Under the pieces are notes generated by a model. It did not search any database, was not told the origin of the DNA, and worked only from the letters and a program-made list of their open reading frames with translations. This document shows, piece by piece, positions 27,016-34,417 of a stretch of 64,000 bases of DNA (position 1 is its first letter; every line of letters starts with the position of its first letter). The DNA is from Neobacillus sp. WH10 (GTDB lineage Bacteria; Bacillota; Bacilli; Bacillales; Cytobacillaceae): the NCBI RefSeq assembly GCF_030123405.1, contig NZ_CP126110.1, forward strand, positions 3,720,001 to 3,784,000. Reading direction: 5' to 3'. The translations under genes and the position numbers were made by a program.

Positions 27016-27219
27016 CTATTGAAACAAGAATACTGATTTTATTTTCTGGAAAAGATCATCCACTATTGAGGCGACCTGAAATAAAATATAAATAAACCCG
27101 AACAATGTAACCCATTGTGCATATTCCTTTTTGCCAACCTGGTCAAGTAGGGTGTGCAAAAAAGCCACAACAATGCCAACACCTGCGATTTTAAATATAA
27201 TATCTACTTCTAAACCCAT
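27016..27219 (-). CDS. spoIIIAC: Stage III sporulation protein AC
   Basis: 67 aa, two TM segments (VDIIFKIAGVGIVVAFLHTLL and WVTLFGFIYILFQVASIV), homologous in pattern to spoIIIAD. Start ATG at 27219 after TTAGGGGGAAAAGCA. Confidence 0.93.
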   Translation of the reverse strand: MGLEVDIIFKIAGVGIVVAFLHTLLDQVGKKEYAQWVTLFGFIYILFQVASIVDDLFQKIKSVFLFQ

Positions 27220-27230
27220 TGCTTTTCCCC

Positions 27231-27746
27231 CTAAAATAATAAAATAATCAGTAATAACCCTGATAAGAATCCTAGACTCTTTACCATTTTTTCATATTTT
27301 ACCTGCCGGTCGATGGCGTCCGCTTCTTCTCTTTCAAGGTGGGAAAGAGTTAGCATAATATGTTTTTGCTGGGAAAAGCGATCATGGCGGCCAAGGGTTT
27401 CCCCAAATTGCTTCATTATTTCAAATTCTCCCTGTTTTAATGCCGTTGATTTCCATACCTCTTTTAAACTATTCTCCCAAGCTTCCTTTACCGTTGTTTC
27501 AGTGTCTGTTAGTTTTTTTGCAAAGGAATCAAAAAACGTAGAGAGAGGCTTGGAAAGCTGGGCTGCTAATCTCCTAGCTGCTTCATGTAATGGTGTATGG
27601 CTATACATAATTTCAGCCTCAAGTGATTGCAGTGCCGATCTTAACGCTCTTAGCTGCTTAGGGCGTTCACTAAAATTCCGGGAAGCCTCAAATCCTGTCC
27701 AAGTGGTCGCAACTATAATGATGATGGCACCAATTAACTTAATCAT
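27231..27746 (-). CDS. spoIIIAB: Stage III sporulation protein AB
   Basis: 171 aa with a TM helix at each end and a cytosolic helical domain like type II secretion GspF proteins (LRALRSALQSLEAEIMY, GRHDRFSQQKHI). Expected partner of the SpoIIIAA ATPase. ATG follows directly on the spoIIIAA stop. Confidence 0.93.
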   Translation of the reverse strand: MIKLIGAIIIIVATTWTGFEASRNFSERPKQLRALRSALQSLEAEIMYSHTPLHEAARRLAAQLSKPLSTFFDSFAKKLTDTETTVKEAWENSLKEVWKSTALKQGEFEIMKQFGETLGRHDRFSQQKHIMLTLSHLEREEADAIDRQVKYEKMVKSLGFLSGLLLIILLF

Positions 27747-28670
27747 TTATGTCACTCTCACTTTTTGATTCATTTCCTGCCCATTTGCATTTAAAATATG
27801 TGTTATGGTTCCGGGTCCTGCTACCCTGCTAAGGATGACAAACCGTTCAAAAATTCTTTGGTCTATGATATCCCTTAGAGATGGCCTTTTTCGTATTTCT
27901 TCTATGCTTGTCCCGTGCGTGGTCATAACAAGTTTAATGCCCGCATGTACAGCCTCTTGAATTGCCTCTGCATCTTCCTTGCGGCCGACTTCATCAACAA
28001 TCAAGACATCGGGACTCATTGAGCGAATCAGCATCATCATTCCTTCTGCCTTTGGACAAGCATCTAAGACATCCAGGCGGTGTCCAAACGTCAATTGCGG
28101 AACCCCATTAACACATCCCGCAATTTCACTCCGTTCATCAACAATCCCTACTTTATTGGCCTCATAACCTTTTGCCCTGTTTCCTGTAGAAATGATTCTG
28201 GCGATATCACGTAACAACGTCGTTTTTCCCGTTTGCGGCGGTCCAATAATCATTGTATGCATCCAATTACCTTTAAAAATAAAAGGAATAATAGGTTCTG
28301 CTATTCCTACTTTCTCCCTGGCAATTCGTATGTTAAAAGAGGAGATATCTCTAATCGCCTTGACCTTTCCCTCCTCAAGAATGACTTTTCCGGCAAGCCC
28401 TATCCGATGTCCTCCAGAAACAGTTATATATCCACGTTTAAGTTCTTCTTCAAGCGTATAAATGGAGAAATGGCTTATTTTATTCATGAGATGAAAAGCA
28501 TCTTCAGGCTGAATGATATACGATAAAAAACGTGGAGCTCCCTTTAGTATCATTTCAATTGGACGGTTAATACGAATGCGGATCTCTTCTAATTCTTCTT
28601 TTTGGTTAGGAGGGATTTTGCTGATTAGGTCGGCAATATTTTTGGGTAAAAAGCTAAGGATCGTTTCCAC
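27747..28670 (-). CDS. spoIIIAA: Stage III sporulation protein AA, secretion-type ATPase
   Basis: 307 aa mother-cell ATPase related to GspE/VirB11. Walker A GPPQTGKTTLLRD near 142-154, Walker B VLIVDEVGRKEDAEA, and GIVDERSEIAGC. The start is GTG at 28670, 8 nt after GAAGGAGGAAGC; the longer frame to 28730 runs through the sigma-E promoter. Length then equals that of the B. subtilis protein. Confidence 0.95.
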   Translation of the reverse strand: METILSFLPKNIADLISKIPPNQKEELEEIRIRINRPIEMILKGAPRFLSYIIQPEDAFHLMNKISHFSIYTLEEELKRGYITVSGGHRIGLAGKVILEEGKVKAIRDISSFNIRIAREKVGIAEPIIPFIFKGNWMHTMIIGPPQTGKTTLLRDIARIISTGNRAKGYEANKVGIVDERSEIAGCVNGVPQLTFGHRLDVLDACPKAEGMMMLIRSMSPDVLIVDEVGRKEDAEAIQEAVHAGIKLVMTTHGTSIEEIRKRPSLRDIIDQRIFERFVILSRVAGPGTITHILNANGQEMNQKVRVT

Positions 28671-28709
28671 GTATGCTTCCTCCTTCAATTTACATTTCTC
28701 ATTATTTAA

Positions 28710-28737
28710 AATGTATGCCTGCTTGGACACAATATGA
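28710..28737 (-). promoter_or_regulatory. Sigma-E promoter of the spoIIIA operon
   Basis: Minus-strand -35 TCATATT (28737-28731) and -10 CATACATT (28717-28710) with a 13-bp spacer, close to the sigma-E consensus. It predicts a start about 33 nt before the spoIIIAA GTG. Confidence 0.8.
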
Positions 28738-28867
28738 CTTTCTAATCTGTTAATTCATTTCTATTTTTTTGAAAAGATTGATAGAACACCTTACGAAAGA
28801 TAAAAGAATAGATATTAATAGAGGAACATTTCCTGAAGGGCATCCGTATTTTATAGGAGGAAAAACA

Positions 28868-28885
28868 ATGAAGGAGGAGAAATAA
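28868..28885 (+). CDS. Possible five-codon leader peptide (MKEEK) overlapping the next gene's Shine-Dalgarno
   Basis: TAGGAGGAAAAACA precedes ATG AAG GAG GAG AAA TAA. The GAAGGAGGAGAAA inside this mini-frame is also the ribosome binding site of the SIMPL gene, whose TTG starts 2 nt after the stop. Translation of the leader would occlude or couple that site. No proof that it is translated. Confidence 0.35.
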   Translation: MKEEK

Positions 28886-28887
28886 AT

Positions 28888-29559
28888 TTGTATAATAACA
28901 TACCTTCCAATAGAAATGGATCACATCATAAAGGAAATTTAATAAAAGTAAGAGGCGAAGGTGAACTTGCTATTCAGCCTGATTCGGCTTCAGTGAACTT
29001 AGGGGTCATCACTGAAAATAAGGAATTGTTAACTGCTCAGCAGCAGAACTCTATTGAAGTGACAAAAGTAATTAACGCTCTGCTCGGACTAGGAATTCCG
29101 CAAAATCAAATACAAACAATCGATTATCGTATTGAATCAAATTATGATTACGAGCAGGGGAAACAAATATTTCGCGGCTATAAAATAACCCATCTATTGC
29201 AAGTGAAAATAGATGATTTATCATTGGTAGGGAAAGTAGTGGATACAGCAGTTCAAAACGGGGTTAACTATGTCTCGAATGTTCAATTTACAGCTAAGAA
29301 TAAAGAGGTTTTTTATCAGCAAGCCTTGGTCCTTGCTCTAAACAATGCAATCGAAAAAGCTAAAACAATAGCGGAGGCGTTAAATGTAACATTAATACCT
29401 ACACCAAGTTTAGTAGTGGAAGGCGGAAATATGGTTCAGCCATATTTCCATCCATCGGAAACATATTTAAAAGGAATAAGTTCAACGCAATTTGAACCGG
29501 GACAAATAAAAGTAACTGCCACTATTTCTGCAGAATTTCATTATCGAACAGTTTATTAA
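28888..29559 (+). CDS. SIMPL (DUF541) domain protein
   Basis: 223 aa protein of the YggE/SIMPL family: IKVRGEGELAIQPDSASVNLGVITENK, IQTIDYRIES and the C-terminal IKVTATISAEFHY. Unlike E. coli YggE it has no signal peptide, so it is probably cytosolic. TTG start at 28888 behind GAAGGAGGAGAAATAAA. Function unclear; family members have been linked to oxidative stress and periplasmic roles. It is the first gene of the block separating spoIIIAA from efp and points away from the ccm cluster. Confidence 0.8.
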   Translation: MYNNIPSNRNGSHHKGNLIKVRGEGELAIQPDSASVNLGVITENKELLTAQQQNSIEVTKVINALLGLGIPQNQIQTIDYRIESNYDYEQGKQIFRGYKITHLLQVKIDDLSLVGKVVDTAVQNGVNYVSNVQFTAKNKEVFYQQALVLALNNAIEKAKTIAEALNVTLIPTPSLVVEGGNMVQPYFHPSETYLKGISSTQFEPGQIKVTATISAEFHYRTVY

Positions 29560-29624
29560 AAAACGCGTATGTATTTGAGCTGGACAATTCTCAAAGTCCA
29601 ATGTATTAATTGTGATAATGTTAA

Positions 29625-29664
29625 TAAAAGAGCAGGAACATGAAATTATTCACGTGCCTGCTCT
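29625..29664. terminator. Bidirectional terminator between SIMPL gene and ccm cluster
   Basis: AGAGCAGG...CCTGCTCT stem, with inner CAT/GTG region, A run before and T run on the minus-strand side. It closes both convergent units. Confidence 0.75.
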
Positions 29665-29678
29665 GTTTAGATTAATGA

Positions 29679-30188
29679 TTAGTTATCATATTTCTTTGCC
29701 CAATTATACAGCTGCATTTCAGTAACTGGACCGTTATAGTGCTCCCTTATTATTCCCTTCTTATCGATAACAAAGGTTTCAGGCTGGCCAGTTACGTTAA
29801 ACCGTTTTGCAACCTTGGCATTGTAATCAAATAAATAAATCATTCCTTCTTTATTATTGTTGGTAATTTTTTTTATCCGATCAATTGTTTCTCCACGGTT
29901 GATCATTACAAGGGGGTATTTATTTCCATAATCCTTTTGAAATGCTGCTAATTCAGGAAACTCTTCCTTACAAGGTGCACACCAGCTGGCAAAATAATTT
30001 AATATTACCACTTTCCCTTTATAATCAGATAGCTTAGTGGTACTTCCTTCATAATTTGGCAGCTCGAAATTATAAGCTTGATCGCCGACATCCGTGTTTT
30101 TTCCCTTTGTAATTAAGCTATATCCAAAAAAACCAAACATACCAATAATTAGAATCAATACGAGTAATTTGATGACTCGCTTGTTCAT
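29679..30188 (-). CDS. Membrane-anchored thioredoxin-like protein (ResA/CcmG type)
   Basis: 169 aa. N-terminal TM (VIKLLVLILIIGMFGFFGY) and an extracytoplasmic TlpA/AhpC-TSA thioredoxin fold with C70-A-P-C73 (YFASWCAPCKEEFPEL) and cis-Pro region TGQPETFVI. In cytochrome c maturation such proteins reduce the CXXCH cysteines of apocytochrome before heme ligation. ATG at 30188 after AGGAGGAAATACG. Last gene of the ccm cluster; its place suggests the CcmG role, while its sequence resembles Bacillus ResA. Confidence 0.88.
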   Translation of the reverse strand: MNKRVIKLLVLILIIGMFGFFGYSLITKGKNTDVGDQAYNFELPNYEGSTTKLSDYKGKVVILNYFASWCAPCKEEFPELAAFQKDYGNKYPLVMINRGETIDRIKKITNNNKEGMIYLFDYNAKVAKRFNVTGQPETFVIDKKGIIREHYNGPVTEMQLYNWAKKYDN

Positions 30189-30219
30189 CGTATTTCCTCC
30201 TGACACCTAGACTTACAGT

Positions 30220-30351
30220 CTATTTATCGAGCTGTTTTAAAAATTCAATTTCCTTTTTAAGCTTGTCATGTCTTTTACCGATAATAAACATATAAGCAAA
30301 AATAACAACCCAAGCAACGGAATAAGCACCTAACATATATTCATAATTCAT
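30220..30351 (-). CDS. ccmD: CcmD-like small membrane protein
   Basis: 43 aa: MNYEYMLGAYSVAWVVIFAY, TM to about residue 25, then a charged helix KRHDKLKKEIEFLKQLDK. The topology and size fit CcmD, which holds CcmC-heme-CcmE for release by CcmAB. ATG at 30351 follows AGGAGGAATCTAACC and is 13 bp after the ccmC stop. Short proteins like this are easily missed. Confidence 0.8.
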   Translation of the reverse strand: MNYEYMLGAYSVAWVVIFAYMFIIGKRHDKLKKEIEFLKQLDK

Positions 30352-30364
30352 GGTTAGATTCCTC

Positions 30365-31126
30365 CTATTTTTCTAAATCTTCTCTTAATTTTTCTTTATA
30401 TCTTTCTACTTTGATTCTCATATTTTCAAAAGAAACTCCCTTTTGAAGAAGGTAGGAATATAGAATGGTAAAAGCGGTAATCGTGATGAGCAATGCTACT
30501 AACATCGTATCATCAATACCGCCACCTTTTTGGGAAGGTCCCTCACCAAAAACAATTGGATGGAACTTTGTTTGCCACCAACGAATGGCGAAAAATACTA
30601 TTGGTACGTCGGCAAACCCGATGATGCCAAAGACAGCTGCAAGCCTTGCCTTTTTATCCCAAACTCCGTCCATTTGACGAATCATAATGTAGGCAATATA
30701 GATAAAAAATAGAATTAAAGTCGTGATTAGACGTGGTTCCCATACCCACCATGTATTCCAAGCCGATCTTGCCCAAATTGGACCTGTTGTTAACACAATG
30801 ATAGTAAATACAACACCGATTTCAGCAGAAACATATGCATAAGTATCAAAAATTCTTTTCCGCTTGATTAAGAACAAAATACTAAAGACAAATGTAACAA
30901 AGAACGCCATAAAGGCAAGCCATGCAGAACTCACATGAAAGTAAAAGATTTTTTGTGCTGCATGCATGGTTGTTTCTTCTTCAGCAAATATAAAGATAAA
31001 ATATAGGGACACTAACATGGAAATGACTGTAGCACTAAACAGCAATTTTGATAAATTTAGGCTCTTTGTATCAGTTATTTGAGATCCAGGAAGCACCGCT
31101 TTCTCTCGTTCGAGATTCATACTCAT
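30365..31126 (-). CDS. ccmC: Heme handling protein CcmC
   Basis: About 253 aa, six TM segments, CcmC/CcmF/CcsA superfamily. The tryptophan-rich heme loop reads WNTWWVWEPRLITTLIL near 123-139; the usual CcmC form is WGTWWxWDxRLT, so Asp is replaced by Glu and a Pro follows. Conserved His are in FYFHVSSAW and near TKFHP. It presents heme to CcmE. ATG at 31126 lies 8 nt after GGAGG and directly follows the ccmB stop. Confidence 0.9.
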   Translation of the reverse strand: MSMNLEREKAVLPGSQITDTKSLNLSKLLFSATVISMLVSLYFIFIFAEEETTMHAAQKIFYFHVSSAWLAFMAFFVTFVFSILFLIKRKRIFDTYAYVSAEIGVVFTIIVLTTGPIWARSAWNTWWVWEPRLITTLILFFIYIAYIMIRQMDGVWDKKARLAAVFGIIGFADVPIVFFAIRWWQTKFHPIVFGEGPSQKGGGIDDTMLVALLITITAFTILYSYLLQKGVSFENMRIKVERYKEKLREDLEK

Positions 31127-31129
31127 CAC

Positions 31130-31810
31130 TTAAACCTCCAGCACATAATCAATTAATAAGAAGCAAACAACAAAGAAAATAACATCATACGCCGTGACCA
31201 ATTGGATCCAGGCAATTGCGCTTGAAAGTTTTTCCACATTCGTTAAAATAATTTTCGTTGCCTGAACAACTCCGATTAAGATAGGTGTTGTAATCGGAAA
31301 AAGCAAAAGCGGCAGCAGCATTTCACTGCTTTTAGAATTAGCAGCAAGGGCAGCTAAGAATGTTCCAATAGCAATAAATCCAAAGCTTCCTAAGAAAATA
31401 ACTAAAATAAAATATGGAAAACTACCAAGAAATTTAAAATCAAAAAGTAGGAATAAAAACGGGATAGAGACTATTTCCACTACAAGCATCATCGCGAAAT
31501 TCGCGAGGAACTTTCCTAAATAAATGCTTGCAGCCTCCATAGGCGCTACCAATAAACCTTGCATCGTATCATTTCGCTGCTCCGAAATAAACGATCGATT
31601 AAGTCCTAAAATACCGGCAAACACGATAATGACCCAAATGACGCCAGGAATAACTGCTTTTGTTGTGTTATTGGCAGGGTCAAACGCAAAACTGAAAACA
31701 ACAATAACAAGGCCGGCAAAAATGATCTGCGTCGTGAGAATTTGTTTGGTTTTTAGCTCTGAATATAAATCCTTTTTAGCTAGTAAGAGGGCCGTTCGGA
31801 ATAGGTTCAT
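31130..31810 (-). CDS. ccmB: Heme exporter permease CcmB
   Basis: 226 aa, six TM segments, CcmB family: ALLLAKKDLYSELKTKQIL, SEQRNDTMQGLLVAPMEAASIYLGKFLAN, LLPLLLFPITTPILIGV. Permease of the CcmAB ABC unit that releases holo-CcmE. Start overlaps the ccmA stop by 4 nt, indicating coupling. Confidence 0.93.
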   Translation of the reverse strand: MNLFRTALLLAKKDLYSELKTKQILTTQIIFAGLVIVVFSFAFDPANNTTKAVIPGVIWVIIVFAGILGLNRSFISEQRNDTMQGLLVAPMEAASIYLGKFLANFAMMLVVEIVSIPFLFLLFDFKFLGSFPYFILVIFLGSFGFIAIGTFLAALAANSKSSEMLLPLLLFPITTPILIGVVQATKIILTNVEKLSSAIAWIQLVTAYDVIFFVVCFLLIDYVLEV

Positions 31811-32511
31811 GATACACCCTCCACTTGAAGCTCGTATTTTTCAGACACAAACCCTAAGTTTCGATTTTCAACCTTAAAGTCATCGACTATCTTTCCATTC
31901 TTCACAATTAAGACTCTGTCACAGATTTCTGCTGCTTGTTTGAAGTCATGGGTAACCATCAATGTTGTCGTACCTTTTTCTTTCATCGACACAATTACAT
32001 TATTTAAAATTGAAATAGCTCCTTGATCTAACCCTGTGTGCGGTTCGTCTAAAAGCAGAACCTCTGGATCATGAACAATTGCACGTGCAATGGCAATCCT
32101 CTGGATCATACCGCGTGAAAAATTCTTGACTGGTTCATTCAAAAAGAAGGACAAACCTACTTCTTTTACAAGGTTAATTGCTTTTTGTTCGACATTTTTA
32201 ACCCCGTAAATATTCCCAAAGAATACGAGATTTTCTAACGGGGAGTAATGGTCATAAAGCAAGCTGGAATGGGGTAAGTAACCTAATAATTTTTTTATTT
32301 CAATTTGGTTCTTTTTCAAATCCAGACCATTAACCAACACATGCCCTGATGTGGGCTTAATTAAGGTTGCCAGCACCTTTAAAAGCGTACTTTTACCAGC
32401 ACCATTTGGTCCGAGGATTGCTACCGTTTCCCCCTTTTTTATTGAGAGGTCTACACTACGCAAGATCAGCTTGTTATCAGCTTGCTTTGTCAGCTTTTTT
32501 ATTTCTATCAT
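31807..32511 (-). CDS. ccmA: Heme exporter ATP-binding protein CcmA
   Basis: 234 aa ABC ATPase. Walker A GPNGAGKST at 34-42, signature NFSRGMIQRIAIARA (SRGM in place of the usual SGGQ), Walker B VLLLDEPHTGLD, H-loop MVTHD. Start ATG at 32511 behind GGGAGGGACGGCAG. CcmA assignment rests on the adjacent ccmB and ccmC. Confidence 0.92.
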   Translation of the reverse strand: MIEIKKLTKQADNKLILRSVDLSIKKGETVAILGPNGAGKSTLLKVLATLIKPTSGHVLVNGLDLKKNQIEIKKLLGYLPHSSLLYDHYSPLENLVFFGNIYGVKNVEQKAINLVKEVGLSFFLNEPVKNFSRGMIQRIAIARAIVHDPEVLLLDEPHTGLDQGAISILNNVIVSMKEKGTTTLMVTHDFKQAAEICDRVLIVKNGKIVDDFKVENRNLGFVSEKYELQVEGVS

Positions 32512-32535
32512 CTGCCGTCCCTCCCCTACAAGCTG

Positions 32536-33528
32536 TTACTCAACAAAATTACGTAAATTTAATTTGACCTGGACTAAATGCTGTTTATATGCAGCAAGTT
32601 TTGCCTGATATTCATCCTCCGAGAGCTTTCCATCCCCAAAGGTTTCTTCCAATTCAATAATCTTATCCATAATCGCTTTTTGCTTCGCCATTAAGAGCTT
32701 AAAGGCTTTCTCTTCCTTATCTGCTCCTAGTCTTTCCTCTTCTAATCTTGCTTTCCTTCTAAAATAGGCATAATAGGAAATTCCCGCTATCAAAATAGCA
32801 CCCAAAATAATTAAAATGACGTGCGGGTTAAAGCGATGTAATGGTGATTGTGCCCACATTCTTAAGTGTCCTGGATTATGGAACGCAGGTGAGTTATGGG
32901 TAACAGAACTATTTTTTCCACTTTCATTCGTTGCAGCAGCATTTGACTCATCCGCTGCAGGCTGTTTGTCTTTGTTATAAACAAGCGTAAATGGTTGATT
33001 TTCCTTAATATTTTCAATACTGTATCCGTAATAATTTTGGTCCTCAAATGGGAAAAGCCCTTGGCTAGTCGCTTCAGCACCTTTCACTTCGATACTGCCC
33101 CTGCCTTCAGGAACGAGAATCTGCATCATTTGGGCCGGATAATCAACCGTTAGATTAATATCTTTACCTTTAGGCATTCTATAACTATATGGGAGCACCA
33201 TTGTTTGATTTGCCGGGATTGCAGTGGTAGTAATAAAGCCATTATCTACTTGTTTAAATGCAATTTTATTATCTAAAAAATTTAGGTCCTTTGCTCCCTC
33301 AGGAAGTGTTACAGTTAAAACTGCCTCACTTTTTCCATCACCATTAAAATCCTCATCAGTGGTATTAGTATAGTTCACCATATTCATTAAATTTGTTGAT
33401 CCATCTTCAGCAGGGCTGACAACGATGTAATACATATCAACCGTAAGCTTTGATTCTGATGCTGCTAATCCATGGAATGGGATTAACAACATCAGTCCAA
33501 GGAAGAAGACTGTGATTTTCTTGATCAC
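32536..33528 (-). CDS. Unrecognised membrane protein of the ccm cluster (signal, beta domain, His-rich stalk, TM, cytosolic CcmI/SHOCT-like tail)
   Basis: 330 aa. Signal peptide 1-23; extracytoplasmic domain about 24-190 of beta-strand character with a DFNGDGKSE calcium-loop-like motif at 60-68; a His-rich stretch (H211, H217, H221, H231, H236) just before the TM helix at 237-256; then a cytosolic helical tail with FGDGKLSEDEYQAKLAAYKQ. GTG start at 33528 overlaps the preceding stop and has GGGGGAAGG upstream. Architecture parallels the 36892-37941 gene. I do not recognise a family. Lying between ccmI-like and ccmA it may take part in apocytochrome or heme handling, which is inference. Confidence 0.75.
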   Translation of the reverse strand: MIKKITVFFLGLMLLIPFHGLAASESKLTVDMYYIVVSPAEDGSTNLMNMVNYTNTTDEDFNGDGKSEAVLTVTLPEGAKDLNFLDNKIAFKQVDNGFITTTAIPANQTMVLPYSYRMPKGKDINLTVDYPAQMMQILVPEGRGSIEVKGAEATSQGLFPFEDQNYYGYSIENIKENQPFTLVYNKDKQPAADESNAAATNESGKNSSVTHNSPAFHNPGHLRMWAQSPLHRFNPHVILIILGAILIAGISYYAYFRRKARLEEERLGADKEEKAFKLLMAKQKAIMDKIIELEETFGDGKLSEDEYQAKLAAYKQHLVQVKLNLRNFVE

Positions 33529-33899
33529 TTTCCTTCCCCCTTTTTATTCTTATAGATTTTCATTTGCGCTTCAATTTCTTTTTCCACTTCTGCCATTAAA
33601 TCCTTATCAACACTTGCTTCCACCATTTGTTCTTCTTCCTTCATAATATTGGCCACTTCTGTTTCGTATTGTTTCATTAAGTTTTTATAATCAGCATGTG
33701 AGATTTTATCCATTTTGTACTCAAACTCTATCTCGTTAAGAGTTGTCAAAAGTGCTTCTTTCGTTGTTGCCAAATCCTGCCCGTTTGTACTTACATGTAA
33801 ATAAGAATCCCACTTAAATAACGGCGATAATATTAGAAATAGACAAACTACCGCCAATGAAGCAGTGAAAATCATCGAAATGATTGAGATATCGTGCAT
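33525..33899 (-). CDS. CcmI-like (N-terminal domain) membrane protein
   Basis: About 124 aa. One TM (ISIISMIFTASLAVVCLFLIL), a short extracytoplasmic part and a charged stretch with LNEIEFEYKMDKISHADYKNLMKQYETEVA, closely like the N-terminal CcmI/CycH pattern (LxExxxDxxxGKLSxxDYxxLxxxL). The TPR domain of full CcmI is absent. ATG at 33899 behind AGGATGTGA; overlaps the next gene by 4 nt. A CcmI role is supported by the motif and by its position after ccmH. Confidence 0.65.
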   Translation of the reverse strand: MHDISIISMIFTASLAVVCLFLILSPLFKWDSYLHVSTNGQDLATTKEALLTTLNEIEFEYKMDKISHADYKNLMKQYETEVANIMKEEEQMVEASVDKDLMAEVEKEIEAQMKIYKNKKGEGK

Positions 33900-33911
33900 T
33901 TTGTTCACATC

Positions 33912-34415
33912 CTAAAGATACTTTTTGCGTTCTTCATCGATCATGGAAGAAAGGATTTCCTCTTCTACTTCATTCTCAGTGGTCATGAATTCATTAACTT
34001 TTTCTTCCGGTCCTTTTTTCTTCACCCATTTACGGATAATGACGAACACAGCTATTCCTGCTGCACCTAGTACAACAAATGGGAGAACCCATGCTGTTAG
34101 GCTAAAACCGCTTTTCTCAGGAGAAGTTAATATTTCTTCACCGTAAATATTGACGTAGTATTCACGGATTTTATCCTTATCCCAGCCTTTGTTCATCATT
34201 TCAACTAAATCTTTTTTAAACTCAGTTGTGAGATTGCACGTATTGGGATCACATTCATAATGATCCTGTCCGCAGCCGCAAGTACATGCAAATTGCTGGG
34301 CAACCGCTTTAAACTCTGCAGATTTATAGTCAATCTGTTTTGCTTCCACGCGGAAGAACGTGCCCTGAAAGATAAACGCAATGATGAGGAAACCTAGACA
34401 AATTTTATTTCTCAT
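33912..34415 (-). CDS. ccmH: CcmH/CcmL-family cytochrome c biogenesis protein with unusual cysteine pattern
   Basis: 167 aa. Signal peptide 1-25, extracytoplasmic domain with C44-T-C46-G-C48 and C55/C60 (CTCGCGQDHYECDPNTC), the family features MMNKGWDKDKIREYYVNIYGEEIL and SLTAWVLPF, TM about 107-128, and a cytosolic tail. Canonical CcmH has LRCxxC; here the pattern is CxCxC plus two more Cys. Expected role is reduction or capture of apocytochrome thiols. Three bp after ccmF. Confidence 0.85.
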   Translation of the reverse strand: MRNKICLGFLIIAFIFQGTFFRVEAKQIDYKSAEFKAVAQQFACTCGCGQDHYECDPNTCNLTTEFKKDLVEMMNKGWDKDKIREYYVNIYGEEILTSPEKSGFSLTAWVLPFVVLGAAGIAVFVIIRKWVKKKGPEEKVNEFMTTENEVEEEILSSMIDEERKKYL

Positions 34416-34417
34416 TT

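Noticed and set aside
28671..28730. Longer spoIIIAA starting at 28730
   Set aside because: The region carries the sigma-E -10 and predicted transcription start; GTG at 28670 has a strong ribosome binding site and gives the expected 307 aa.
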